Assembly: GCA_020429585.1 (NCBI GenBank)
Contig: JAGQLE010000014.1
Coordinates: forward strand, 1 to 39,737
DNA from: Candidatus Berkelbacteria bacterium
GTDB lineage: Bacteria > Patescibacteriota > UBA1384 > JACPKC01
Reading direction: 5' to 3'
Length of the DNA: 39,737 nt
Numbering within the stretch: position 1 is the stretch's first letter; every line of letters begins with the position of its first letter. Position numbers and translations under genes: made by a program. Positions 29,291 to 37,762 of the stretch are shown piece after piece. The notes beneath the pieces are model-generated. The model had not been told where the DNA came from. It did no database searches and was given only the letters and a program-made list of their open reading frames with translations.

Positions 29291-30094
29291 TTAGGCTAAA
29301 CTTAATGCTTCGAATCTGCTCTGGATGTCTGGAACCGAAGCATATTTTGCCCAGGCGATCACCATTTCTCGCCAGAGCAATCCTTTGATTCCTCTCTCGT
29401 ACTGGCCCATCTGGGTGGATCTGATTTGGCGCTCTAGCCGTGCGACCGGGAAATGTTGGTTAAGTACAGAGCAAATTGCCTCGAGAAAAGATTTTTCTTC
29501 ATCATCAAATTCTCGATCGAGGTTAGCTTTGACTTTAAAGAAGAAGCCGAGACACCGATCGGCAACTTCCTCATTGTCGGTTTTTTGCCACTGGGCGGCA
29601 ATTTTTTTAAGAATTAGCTGTTTGGCTTTTCTTAGCGTTGGTCCTTTTCCTTGAACAAGCTGTGATTCGTCCTGGGCAAGGAATTCGCGATAGGTTTTTG
29701 GGCCGCTCGTTGGTAGGTTTTGCCAGGTGATAGCTAGCCACTCAACCAGTGAGTCGGCTGTAGAATTGAGGGTCTGCTTCCTTTCTTCTTGGGCGCGGTT
29801 GCGTTCGCCATACTCTTCGATTAAATCAGCCGGCGGTTTGATTTGTTCCTTTTTAATCGGCCGGTAATTATTGCAAATTTCCGCGGGTAGGGTTCCCTGG
29901 TCGAATAGACATTGGTAGGTCCATTTAAGGTATTGACAGGTAACTGCATCGTCGTGGCGGTTGACCGCTTCGAGCAGAATGATACCTAGGGTCTTGGCTA
30001 CTTCTTTGACACTTTTGCCTTTTAAAGTACAACCCAAGGCATAATTGGTTTGGTTGATTTGATCGAGCGCGGTTTCAAGGTAGTCGGTGCGCAT
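29291..30094 (-). CDS. 267-aa protein, unknown
   Basis: ATG with AAGGGA eight bases upstream on the minus strand. Soluble, charged, mostly helical; begins MRTDYLETALDQINQTNYAL, has ADSLVEWLAITWQNLP and LRKAKQLILKKIAAQWQK, and ends with helices (GLLWREMVIAWAKYASVP). The segment LAQDESQLVQGKGPTLRKAK is slightly like a helix-hairpin-helix. No family recognised. Single gene with a terminator palindrome downstream. Confidence 0.7.
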   Translation of the reverse strand: MRTDYLETALDQINQTNYALGCTLKGKSVKEVAKTLGIILLEAVNRHDDAVTCQYLKWTYQCLFDQGTLPAEICNNYRPIKKEQIKPPADLIEEYGERNRAQEERKQTLNSTADSLVEWLAITWQNLPTSGPKTYREFLAQDESQLVQGKGPTLRKAKQLILKKIAAQWQKTDNEEVADRCLGFFFKVKANLDREFDDEEKSFLEAICSVLNQHFPVARLERQIRSTQMGQYERGIKGLLWREMVIAWAKYASVPDIQSRFEALSLA

Positions 30095-30120
30095 AGCAAA
30101 TGTCCCTTCTGTTAAATATC

Positions 30121-30144
30121 AAAACGGCCCCGAAAGGCCGTTTT
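30121..30144 (-). terminator. Hairpin after the Wzz-like gene
   Basis: AAAACGGCC (30121-30129) pairs with GGCCGTTTT (30136-30144). A stretch of T follows weakly on either strand; it probably ends minus-strand transcription of the Wzz-like gene, 30 bases beyond its stop. Confidence 0.7.
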
Positions 30145-30173
30145 AAGTTACTCAAAACCGTTAAAATTACAAG

Positions 30174-30773
30174 CTATTTAGTTGGTTTAAAAAAGTCGAT
30201 AATCAGGGTGATAACCATTGTCAGAATACCGAGGGCTAAAGTCGAAGCGACAATCAGTAGCGAAGTCGGCGTGGTGACCTCAAGGGTTTTAGGCTCTGAG
30301 AGGCTGATTTGGGCACTCTGGGCGGGGTAGTTTTGACTGACATTACGAAGGGCCTGGGCGATTTTGTCGGCTTCGTCTTTGTTTTCTTGCCGGATTGCGA
30401 CGGTTACGGTATTAGCCTCGCGCCGTTCGCCGGAAACGATCGTTCGCCCCAAGGCCTCGGCGTCGGCAGCGGGTAGGGGTAATCCGGATTGCGAGAAAAC
30501 CTCTTGGAGCCGGGTTGGCGAGGCAAGCCACTGTAGGTAGCTGTCTTTTTCGATGATGCCCGCTTCTAAGGCGTAATAGCCGTCGTACGTATAGGTATCG
30601 TTGGCTTGGACGAGCGGCCGATCGACCTTAAAGTTAGCGGTAACTGTACCTTGGTAGCTTGGCGGAATTAAGCCGGCGGCAACCTGGCCGATAATTGCTC
30701 CGATTACTAGGGCGACTACCCAATAGACGGCGTAGCTTTTAACAAAGTTTCGTAAGTATTCGTTAGTATCCAT
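30174..30773 (-). CDS. Wzz-like chain-length determinant protein
   Basis: 199-aa protein with the Wzz topology: N-terminal helix (YAVYWVVALVIGAIIGQVAA), a long extracytoplasmic segment (about 35-165) with TVTANFKVDRPL and VTVAIRQENKDEADKIAQAL, and a C-terminal helix (LLIVASTLALGILTMVITLI) ending FFKPTK. Wzz proteins set polysaccharide chain length with Wzy polymerases, which fits two O-antigen ligase-like neighbours. No kinase domain. SD AGGAA before the ATG. Confidence 0.82.
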   Translation of the reverse strand: MDTNEYLRNFVKSYAVYWVVALVIGAIIGQVAAGLIPPSYQGTVTANFKVDRPLVQANDTYTYDGYYALEAGIIEKDSYLQWLASPTRLQEVFSQSGLPLPAADAEALGRTIVSGERREANTVTVAIRQENKDEADKIAQALRNVSQNYPAQSAQISLSEPKTLEVTTPTSLLIVASTLALGILTMVITLIIDFFKPTK

Positions 30774-30803
30774 GGTTTGGTTCCTATTATTAGTGTTGAG
30801 ATA

Positions 30804-30833
30804 ATTTTAGCCTAGTTTTTAGATCTAGATCAA
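30804..30833 (-). promoter_or_regulatory. Promoter of the Wzz-like gene (TTGATC-18-TAAAAT)
   Basis: On the minus strand TTGATC (30833-30828) and TAAAAT (30809-30804) with an 18-base spacer, about 25 bases before the likely transcript's SD. Confidence 0.6.
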
Positions 30834-30849
30834 GAAATACGGCGGTCGC

Positions 30850-30882
30850 TATTGCCTATCTACTATTGCCTATCTACTATTG
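30850..30882 (+). repeat. 14-base tandem repeat
   Basis: TATTGCCTATCTAC twice plus TATTG, directly before a glycosyltransferase start. Similar words (TTAGGTATTGGGCAATAG, ATTGCTTATTGCC) occur around 37735-37835 at the pilin genes. Confidence 0.85.
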
Positions 30883-30889
30883 TAAAGTC

Positions 30890-32011
30890 ATGAAAATAGT
30901 TATCGATGCCAGATTTTGGCGTAAGGAAACAGGGGGGATCGGCCGCTATTCCCGTGAGTTGGTTAAGGGCTTGCTGAGGCTCAAGACCGACGATCAGTTT
31001 ATTATTTTAATTACCCCTCTCGACAAAGAACAGTTTGATCTTAAAGACCAAAGAATTAAGGGGGTGGTAGCAGATATCCCCCACTACAGTTCGGCGGAGC
31101 AATTTAAACTCCCCCGTCTTTTAAAATCATTTCAGCCGGATTTAGTTCATTTTTTAAACTTTAACCAGCCGATTTTTTATCGCGGTAAGCGGATTACAAC
31201 GATTCATGACTTAACCGTTAAAAAGTTTCCAGTTGGTGGTTCGCAAACTAACCCGCTTAAGAAATGGGGCTTTAATTTGGTTATGAAGCAAGCAGCCCGT
31301 TCTAATCGGGTAATTGCGATTTCTCGGGCTACGAAGGTAGATATTGTTCGGGATTTTAGGATTGACCCAGAGCGAATCAAGATTATTTATGAGAGCGCCG
31401 ACGACCGTTTTAGGCCTCGGCCAGAGGTTGAACTGGCGGATTTTCGTGAGCGTACCGGTCTTAAAAAACCTTACATTTTATTTGTAAATCAATGGCGACC
31501 TCACAAGGGCTTGCCAGAGCTGGTTGAGGCCTTTGAGAAGTTGCGGGCAGATGGTCTGGATTACCAATTGGTGGTTGCCGGTCGTCCCAATAAGCATTTT
31601 CCCGAACTAGAAAGGCTGATCGTCGAATCCCAGGTTAAAGCGGATATTGTAACGCCAGGCTTTATTCCTGATGAGGATTTACCGCTCTATTATTCCGCGG
31701 CTAGTTGCTTGGCTTTTCCTAGCCACTACGAAGGTTTTGGCTTAGGAGTTTTGGAAGGGCTCAAGTCTGGTATTCCAGTAGTGGCGAGTAAGGTTAGCTC
31801 AATCCCCGAAGTCGCAGGCAAAGCAGCTCATTTTGTCGAGCCTAAAAATCCCGTTGAGTTAGCTGCCGGCCTCAAAGAAGTATTAACCAACGATAACTAC
31901 GCCCAAGATCTAGTTAAAAAGGGCCTGGAGCAGGCGAAAAAGTTTAGTTGGGATAAGATGGCGGCCGAAACTTATGATCTTTACAGGGAAGTGGTCAGTG
32001 AAGATCGTTGA
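30890..32011 (+). CDS. Glycosyltransferase family 4
   Basis: 373-aa GT-B enzyme transferring a sugar from a nucleotide donor, cytoplasmic face. MKIVIDARFWRKETGGIGRY begins the acceptor domain; donor domain has ILFVNQWRPHKGLPELVEAF, LVVAGRPNKHFPELERL, and the E-x7-E motif in HYEGFGLGVLEGLKSGIPVV. ATG 30890 is chosen because MKIVIDAR is the usual family start; the frame is open to 30866 through tandem-repeat sequence. No SD; a TACTAT box lies nine bases upstream. It overlaps the next glycosyltransferase by 14 bases. Confidence 0.92.
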   Translation: MKIVIDARFWRKETGGIGRYSRELVKGLLRLKTDDQFIILITPLDKEQFDLKDQRIKGVVADIPHYSSAEQFKLPRLLKSFQPDLVHFLNFNQPIFYRGKRITTIHDLTVKKFPVGGSQTNPLKKWGFNLVMKQAARSNRVIAISRATKVDIVRDFRIDPERIKIIYESADDRFRPRPEVELADFRERTGLKKPYILFVNQWRPHKGLPELVEAFEKLRADGLDYQLVVAGRPNKHFPELERLIVESQVKADIVTPGFIPDEDLPLYYSAASCLAFPSHYEGFGLGVLEGLKSGIPVVASKVSSIPEVAGKAAHFVEPKNPVELAAGLKEVLTNDNYAQDLVKKGLEQAKKFSWDKMAAETYDLYREVVSEDR

Positions 32012-33092
32012 GGTTATTGCCGATAGCTCTTTGACTGGCGGACCGAGACATGTTTTTGACTTAGTGTCGGGTTTTAAAGACGCTGGCTATCGATTCGATG
32101 TAATTTGCCCGGCCGGTTGGTTGGCCGATCAACTTGAAGAGGGAGGGCTAGCTAAGGTTAACCGGGTTAAAATCAAAAGTGCCTTCGACCGTGATGCGAT
32201 TGCGGGGGTTAAGTCTTTACTCCAAGAAATCAAGCCCGATGTGGTTCATGCCCATGGCACCAGGGCGGGGATTTTGGCCGCGAGGGCTATGGCTAAGGAT
32301 TCAATACCCCTGGTTTATACCGAGCATCGCTGGACAGCCGATTTTCATTTAAAAAATCCTATTCGCCAGTGGTTGCAACTTCGGGCTCTGCGAGGGGTTG
32401 GCCGGCGGGCGGCTAAAATGATTGGCGTTTCGCAGGCTGTCTCGCAGTTTTTAACCGAGCAGAAGATTAGTCCGCCAGAAAAAACAGTTACGGTTCATAA
32501 CGGCATTGCCTTGCCGGTTCAGATTAAGGACGCCGTCCATACCGATACACCGGTGATCGGCTCGGTCGGTTCATTGATTCCGGTTAAAAATTTTAGTTTG
32601 CTCCTTACGGCATTCGCTCAGGTTTTAAAATCCTTTCCGCAAGCCAAGCTTGAGATTGTTGGTGAGGGCGAAGAAGCACGGACGCTTAAGCAACTGGTTA
32701 TAAAACTGGGTATTGAAGGTCGGGTGAGTTTGCTCGGCCGGGTCGATGATTTAGCTGCCAAATATTTAAGCTGGGATATATTTGTTAGTACGAGTACGAC
32801 CGAAAGCTTTGGCTTGGCGATTGCCGAGGCGATGGCCGCCGGTTTGCCAGTGGTGGCCACTGACTTTGCTGCTGCCCGCGAACTCATTACCGAAGACGTT
32901 GGCTATCGAGTTGATTTTAAAGACGCCGATATTGCTAAGGCTGTGGTTCGTTTGTTGTGGGAGGAGGACTTGCGAGCCCGGATGGGTGAGGCTGGTCGCC
33001 ACCGCATTGAGGCTAACTTTAGTCAGTATAAAATGGTGCGCGATTTAGAAAAGGTTTATCGCGAGGCAGCAGCTGCTTCTGTGTCAATCTGA
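31998..33092 (+). CDS. Glycosyltransferase family 4 (second)
   Basis: 364-aa GT-B enzyme. Start GTG 31998 gives MKIVEVIADSSLTGGPRHVF, the family pattern; it overlaps the upstream gene by 14 bases with AGGGAA upstream, so translation is coupled. Motifs: DVVHAHGTRAGILAARAMA, IGSVGSLIPVKNFSLLLTAF, LEIVGEGEEARTLKQL, LLGRVDDLAAKYLSWDIFV and E-x7-E in ESFGLAIAEAMAAGLPVVAT. Donor and acceptor unknown. With its neighbour it probably builds a surface glycan together with the O-antigen ligase-like and Wzz-like proteins. Confidence 0.93.
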   Translation: MKIVEVIADSSLTGGPRHVFDLVSGFKDAGYRFDVICPAGWLADQLEEGGLAKVNRVKIKSAFDRDAIAGVKSLLQEIKPDVVHAHGTRAGILAARAMAKDSIPLVYTEHRWTADFHLKNPIRQWLQLRALRGVGRRAAKMIGVSQAVSQFLTEQKISPPEKTVTVHNGIALPVQIKDAVHTDTPVIGSVGSLIPVKNFSLLLTAFAQVLKSFPQAKLEIVGEGEEARTLKQLVIKLGIEGRVSLLGRVDDLAAKYLSWDIFVSTSTTESFGLAIAEAMAAGLPVVATDFAAARELITEDVGYRVDFKDADIAKAVVRLLWEEDLRARMGEAGRHRIEANFSQYKMVRDLEKVYREAAAASVSI

Positions 33093-33102
33093 TACTTGCC
33101 AG

Positions 33103-33151
33103 AGATCTTTCGACTCCTCTTCCGGCTTGGCGGATCGGCTCAAGATGATAC
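33103..33151 (-). repeat. Degenerate GTCATCCTGA-family repeat
   Basis: Ends AGATCTTTCG and CAAGATGATAC are decayed forms of the ends seen at 22591-22620, with a longer insert between. Confidence 0.5.
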
Positions 33152-33193
33152 AAAGGCAGAGCTATTTTCCTGTTGGACCTACAAAGTTCTAGC

Positions 33194-33222
33194 TTGAGAA
33201 TTTACTTTTGTCTTATTAAGAT
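33194..33222 (+). promoter_or_regulatory. Leaderless promoter (TTGAGA-17-TAAGAT) of 33229-33498
   Basis: TTGAGA (33194-33199), 17 bases, TAAGAT (33217-33222), then six bases to the ATG. No SD. Confidence 0.7.
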
Positions 33223-33228
33223 TAATTT

Positions 33229-33498
33229 ATGAGTTTAACCGATCAAGATTTAGAGAAAATTAAAGCCGTAGTAGATGCCAGGGCCGATCTTCAGGATCAG
33301 AAGTTCGAACGGCGATTTGCGGAATCTGAAGAAAAGTTAACTCAACAAATTGACTCCAAAATCAACAATGCCAAAGAAGAGACATTTCAAAAAATAGACA
33401 GCGTTAAAACCATACTCGAAGGCGACCATCAAGGTTTAGTCGAGGATGTCGAAACCCTAAAATCCCAAGTCACCCAACTCCAATCCCACCATGCCTAG
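33229..33498 (+). CDS. Coiled-coil protein, unknown
   Basis: 89-aa charged helical protein (KIKAVVDARADLQDQKFERR; EEKLTQQIDSKINNAKEE) with heptad spacing and C-terminal VEDVETLKSQVTQLQSHHA. Similar in character to 15315-15596. The transcript is predicted leaderless. No catalytic motif. About 200 non-coding bases follow before the pilus genes, with only a TATACT box (33637-33642) seen there. Confidence 0.7.
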   Translation: MSLTDQDLEKIKAVVDARADLQDQKFERRFAESEEKLTQQIDSKINNAKEETFQKIDSVKTILEGDHQGLVEDVETLKSQVTQLQSHHA

Positions 33499-33695
33499 AG
33501 TGGCGTGTTCGATCTTAATCTAAAATTTTAAGAAATCTCTGCTTGTAGCCGGGCCAGTTTTTGTATATTGCTATCTAATTTCAATCCGGCTGAGGGCAAG
33601 TAGATTTTTACCCAATCATTGTCTTAGACGACCTGGTATACTAAATTCAAATCAGTAGCCAACCTAAATACCTGGGGGAGCGGGAGATTTTTTAA

Positions 33696-34064
33696 ATGAC
33701 CAAGAAAGTAAAGATCTTAATAGTCGAAGACGAGCAGCCGATTGCCAAGGCCTTGCAGCTCAAGCTTAACCACGTTGGTTTTGAGGCCGATATTGCCAGT
33801 GACGGCCAGGAAGCGTTAGAGGTCGTTGACAAGGGCGGTTACGATTTGATGATTCTGGACTTGGTAATGCCGCGCAAAGACGGTTTTGAGGTCTTAGAAG
33901 AGCTAAGTAAAAAGAAAAAGCATCCGCCGGTTATTGTTGCTACGAACCTTAGCCAAGAAGAGGATTTGGCCCGAGCTAAGAAGCTGGGCGCCAAAGATTA
34001 TTTTGTTAAGGCCGATACGCCGATTGCTGATTTAGTGGTCCAGGTCGAAAAGAATTTAAAGTAG
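33696..34064 (+). CDS. CheY-like single-domain response regulator
   Basis: 122-aa receiver domain, no output domain. Acidic pair E11/D12, phospho-acceptor D55 in LMILDLVMP, Thr83 in VIVATNLS and Lys105 in KDYFVKADTP are all present. Such proteins act by binding partners; lying 22 bases upstream of the pilus ATPase it probably tunes pilus activity, which is inference. No histidine kinase in the window. SD-like GGGAG before the ATG is loosely placed. Confidence 0.93.
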   Translation: MTKKVKILIVEDEQPIAKALQLKLNHVGFEADIASDGQEALEVVDKGGYDLMILDLVMPRKDGFEVLEELSKKKKHPPVIVATNLSQEEDLARAKKLGAKDYFVKADTPIADLVVQVEKNLK

Positions 34065-34086
34065 CTTTTAAGGGTGGAGGGGTAAT

Positions 34087-35775
34087 TTGAAGATTGATGA
34101 CGCTAAGCTCTTAGAGATTCTTGAGAAAGAGTCTTATGTTGCGGCCGAAGAGATTAAGAAAGCTGCTCAGTTTATTAAAGACCATGAAACTTCGGCGACG
34201 GATTATCTTTTAACTGCTGGGTTGGTCACAACTGATTTGCTCGGCCAAGCGATCTCGGAATCCCTTAAGGTACCTTTTGCTGATTTGGACTCGCGGCCAC
34301 CGGCCAACGACCTAGTTAGTCGCTTGCCAGCTTCGTTTGCCCGAAAATACCGAGTGGTTCTATTTGACGAAGATCCTAAATCGGTCACGTTGGCTTCTGA
34401 TGATCCGCTCGATAAGAAATATCAGGCCGAGGCCAAATCGATTTTTTCCAAGAAGAAAGTCATTTTTGCCTATGGCAATCCGGGAGCAATCGACGAAGTT
34501 CTCTTGAGTTACCGCAAGCCGCTCGACACTCAGACTAATCAGATTATTAAATCTGGTGAGCGGGTAGCACCGGCGATTATCGATGCGATTATCGATGACG
34601 CTTTGGCTTTTCGAGCTTCGGATATCCATATTGAGCCGGGCGAAGACGAGGTAGTAATTCGCCTCAGGGTTGATGGATTACTCCAAGAGGCCGGCCGCTT
34701 GTCGCTCGATTTTTACGAAAATATCTTAAACCGCATTAAAGTTCAGACCCAAATGAGAATCGATGAGCACGCCTCTGCTCAAGACGGGGCGATGCGCTAC
34801 GAAAAAGACGGCCATATTATTGATTTGCGAGTTTCGATCGCGCCGATTTTAACCGGCGAAAAAGTTGTCATGAGGGTTTTGGCTGAGTATGTCCGCAGCT
34901 TTGGCTTGGGCAACTTAGGATTAACTGCCGATCAGCAAAATATGTTTTTAAGTTCCGGCAAGAAGCCGTTTGGGATGATTATGGTAACGGGGCCGACGGG
35001 TTCGGGTAAGACCACCTCGCTCTACTCGCTCATCAAACTCCTTAACAAGCCAGAAGTTAACATTACGACTATTGAGGAACCAGTTGAGTACAAAATTCCA
35101 GGCATTAATCAGATCCAAGTCAACAAGCAGACCAATCTAACTTTTGCCGAGGGTCTCAAGTCGATTGTTCGTCAGGACCCGGATATTATTCTGGTCGGAG
35201 AAATTCGTGACGAAGAAACCTCGCAAATTGCTGTTAACGCAGCTTTAACTGGTCACTTACTGTTAACGACTTTTCATGCTAACGACGCTGCGACTGCCAT
35301 TCCTCGGTTGCTCGACATGGGTATTGAGCCATTTTTGCTCGCTTCCACTTTGGAGCTGATTGTCGCTCAGCGTTTGGTACGTAAGATTTGCGCTAATTGC
35401 CGTTACAGCCAAACGGTACCACTCGCTCAGATCGAAGAGAAGTTACCAGGAGCCAAAAACTTTTTCGACGAAAAGATGGTTACTCTTTATGCTGGCAAGG
35501 GTTGTAAGGCCTGTAACGGCAACGGCTTCAAAGGCCGAACGGCTGTTTTCGAGTTTATCCATATCAGCAATAACCTTAAAGAATTAATTTTAACTAATCC
35601 TTCTAATAAAGACGTTGTTGAATTAGCCCGCCAAGAAGGAACGGCGTCGATGTTTGAAGATGGATTAGACAAGGTTAAAAACGGCATCACTACCTTAGGC
35701 GAACTGCTGCGGGTAACTGAGCCGCCAACCTATATCAATGTCAAAAAAGCCAAACCAAAAACCAGGAAAAAATAG
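34087..35775 (+). CDS. pilB: Type IV pilus assembly ATPase PilB (GspE family)
   Basis: Cytoplasmic hexameric ATPase that drives pilus extension. 562 aa, starting TTG with GGAGGGG four bases upstream. N-terminal MshEN-like domain (about 1-150), then the ATPase: GPTGSGKTTSLYSLIKLL near residue 302, Asp box TTIEEPVEYKIPGINQIQV, Walker B with VGEIRDEETSQIA, His box TGHLLLTTFHANDAATAIPR, and a zinc site CANC near 434 and CKAC near 473. All core residues are intact. The 3' end overlaps pilC by 38 bases. Confidence 0.95.
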   Translation: MKIDDAKLLEILEKESYVAAEEIKKAAQFIKDHETSATDYLLTAGLVTTDLLGQAISESLKVPFADLDSRPPANDLVSRLPASFARKYRVVLFDEDPKSVTLASDDPLDKKYQAEAKSIFSKKKVIFAYGNPGAIDEVLLSYRKPLDTQTNQIIKSGERVAPAIIDAIIDDALAFRASDIHIEPGEDEVVIRLRVDGLLQEAGRLSLDFYENILNRIKVQTQMRIDEHASAQDGAMRYEKDGHIIDLRVSIAPILTGEKVVMRVLAEYVRSFGLGNLGLTADQQNMFLSSGKKPFGMIMVTGPTGSGKTTSLYSLIKLLNKPEVNITTIEEPVEYKIPGINQIQVNKQTNLTFAEGLKSIVRQDPDIILVGEIRDEETSQIAVNAALTGHLLLTTFHANDAATAIPRLLDMGIEPFLLASTLELIVAQRLVRKICANCRYSQTVPLAQIEEKLPGAKNFFDEKMVTLYAGKGCKACNGNGFKGRTAVFEFIHISNNLKELILTNPSNKDVVELARQEGTASMFEDGLDKVKNGITTLGELLRVTEPPTYINVKKAKPKTRKK

Positions 35776-37195
35776 CAAGCAGATTTCGTTTTTAACCAAG
35801 CTTGAGGCCAGTCAAGAACGAAACGCCTTTTTAGAAAACTTTTCCATGCTGATCGGATCCGGCATGGATGTTTTGGTTGCCCTTGATGCCTCTTTGGCCG
35901 AAGCCCGGACTCCAGGCATGAAGCAGATTATTTCTGGTATTAAGAGCGACATCGAAAACGGCGAACCGGTTTGGAAGGCTTTCCAGCGGACTGAGTTTTT
36001 GCCCGCCCACATTATTTCGCTGATAAAGATTGGCGAGGAAGCTGGCCGGTTACCAGAAAACCTGTCGGTGATCAGTATCCAGCAGCAAAAAGAAAGTAGT
36101 TTCCGCTCCAAGCTTTTTTCGGCGATGCTCTATCCGGCCATTGTTTTTGGGGTAACAATTATCGTCGGTATTTTGATTTCTTGGTTTATTTTGCCCCGGT
36201 TAGCCACTGTTTTCTCTCAGCTCAACATTGACTTGCCACTGGTTACCAAAATAGTTATTGGCTTTGGTGATTTTTTGAGCCGGTATGGTTTTGTCGCGGT
36301 ACCGCTGGCGATTTTAGCCGTGCTCGGGCTTTTCTATTACCTGTTTATCCGACCTAAAAGCCGAGTTTACGGCGAAAAGTTACTTCGGTTTTTACCGGGT
36401 GCTCAGCGGGTAGTGCGAGAGATCGAAGTTGCCCGTTTGGGGTATGTTTTGGGAACCCTTCTTGAGGCGGGTTTACCGGTCTTGGAGGCACTGCGTTCAG
36501 TAACTGATGCGACGCCCTTTGTAACTTACCAACAACTTTACGGTCATATTTACGACAAGATCGAGCAGGGTAACTCGTTTCGCAATAGCTTTAAAGACTT
36601 TGCCGATATCGACAAGTTACTGCCAGTACCGATTCAGCAATTGGTTGCCTCATCCGAGCAATCCGGCAACTTGGCTAAAGCGCTCCTTAAAATTGGCCAA
36701 CGCTACGAGGACCGGATTGAGAACACTTCAAAGAATCTTGTCGTCGTCTTAGAGCCAGTCCTGTTGGTTTTTGTTTGGTTGGGTGTAGTAGCAGTAGCGG
36801 TAGCAGTGATCTTGCCGATTTATAGTCTGGTCGGCCAGTTTAATGGCAGTCAAACCGCTAGTAGCCCGCCGGCTCCAACTCAAGATTTGTCGGCCGAAGA
36901 CGTTAAAGATCTGCAAAACGCTCCTGCGCCCAGGAGCCAAGATCCAGCCTTTACTGAATCTGAGAATGGTCAAGTGGCTGGTGCTGCAACCGGTCAGGGT
37001 TGGATAATCATGGTAGGCAGCGAGATGGTTGTTTCGGTAAAAGACAGGCCGGCTGAGGCCGGGCAAATCATCGGCAATATTAAATCGGGCGATTCCTATT
37101 TTGCCGCAGAAAAGAGTAACGGTTGGTTTAAGATTAACTTTAGAGGTGGGGTTGGCTGGGTAAGCCAGCAGACAGTTAAAGTTAGGGATCTTTAG
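35738..37195 (+). CDS. pilC: Type IV pilus platform protein PilC fused to a C-terminal SH3-like domain
   Basis: Inner-membrane platform of the pilus machine (GspF family). Two T2SSF domains: LIGSGMDVLVALDASLAEAR with helices about 130-160, then LLEAGLPVLEALRSVTDATP and helices near 180-205 and 345-370. After the last helix comes a Pro/Ala-rich linker (about 375-415) and a bacterial SH3-like domain (about 418-482: VSVKDRPAEAGQIIGNIKSG, WFKINFRGGVGWVSQ). Standard PilC ends at about 400 residues, so the tail is extra and should lie outside the membrane. Start overlaps pilB by 38 bases with no SD, so coupled. Confidence 0.92.
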   Translation: MSKKPNQKPGKNSKQISFLTKLEASQERNAFLENFSMLIGSGMDVLVALDASLAEARTPGMKQIISGIKSDIENGEPVWKAFQRTEFLPAHIISLIKIGEEAGRLPENLSVISIQQQKESSFRSKLFSAMLYPAIVFGVTIIVGILISWFILPRLATVFSQLNIDLPLVTKIVIGFGDFLSRYGFVAVPLAILAVLGLFYYLFIRPKSRVYGEKLLRFLPGAQRVVREIEVARLGYVLGTLLEAGLPVLEALRSVTDATPFVTYQQLYGHIYDKIEQGNSFRNSFKDFADIDKLLPVPIQQLVASSEQSGNLAKALLKIGQRYEDRIENTSKNLVVVLEPVLLVFVWLGVVAVAVAVILPIYSLVGQFNGSQTASSPPAPTQDLSAEDVKDLQNAPAPRSQDPAFTESENGQVAGAATGQGWIIMVGSEMVVSVKDRPAEAGQIIGNIKSGDSYFAAEKSNGWFKINFRGGVGWVSQQTVKVRDL

Positions 37196-37198
37196 CAG

Positions 37199-37726
37199 GT
37201 GCAGATGATGCTTATTAGGCGGGGCATTTTAGATACCAAGCGCAGCTTTTTGCGCTTTAGATTATCTAGATTACTTGATTCTAGTAGGCCAACTTCGGGC
37301 CATGGTTTTACCTTGATTGAATTGCTGCTGTCGATGGCGATTATCTCAACTGTATTTGTTTTTAGCGCGCCTCTTCTTAACTCTTTTCATTGGAACGCCG
37401 AACTGAATAACGCCACCAATAGTACGGTTCAATCGCTCCGGCGGGCAGCCACCTTGGCTCGTTCTGGCCAGGAAGATTCCCAGTGGGGGGTGAGGATTAA
37501 CAGCGGTTCGGTAACTCTTTTTAAGGGCACTAGCTATGCTACCCGCGATACTGCTTTTGATGAGGGCTTAAATTTTGCCACCAGTATTACTACTGGCGGT
37601 ATTAACGAAGTTGTTTTTAGTAAGCTGACTGGCTTACCAGTACCCACCGGCACAATTATTTTTACTTCCCCTCAAGGCCAAGCCCGGTCGGTGGTTGTAA
37701 ACAGCGAGGGCGGATTGTCGTATTAG
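37199..37726 (+). CDS. Minor type IV prepilin (GspH-like)
   Basis: 175 aa. Prepilin signature GFTLIELLLSMAIIS with cleavage after G36 and Glu at +5 (E41), then a hydrophobic helix and a globular part rich in beta strands (SQWGVRINSGSVTLFKG). The leader of 36 residues is long and basic. GTG at 37199 is the outermost start; ATG at 37205 or 37208 are alternatives with no difference to the mature protein. Immediately downstream of pilC, so one operon. Confidence 0.9.
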   Translation: MQMMLIRRGILDTKRSFLRFRLSRLLDSSRPTSGHGFTLIELLLSMAIISTVFVFSAPLLNSFHWNAELNNATNSTVQSLRRAATLARSGQEDSQWGVRINSGSVTLFKGTSYATRDTAFDEGLNFATSITTGGINEVVFSKLTGLPVPTGTIIFTSPQGQARSVVVNSEGGLSY

Positions 37727-37762
37727 GTTAGGTAATAGTAGTAGTTAGGTATTGGGCAATAG

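Noticed and set aside
30850-30882. Tandem repeat as a CRISPR array
   Set aside because: Units are 14 bases with no spacers between them; no cas genes are in the window.
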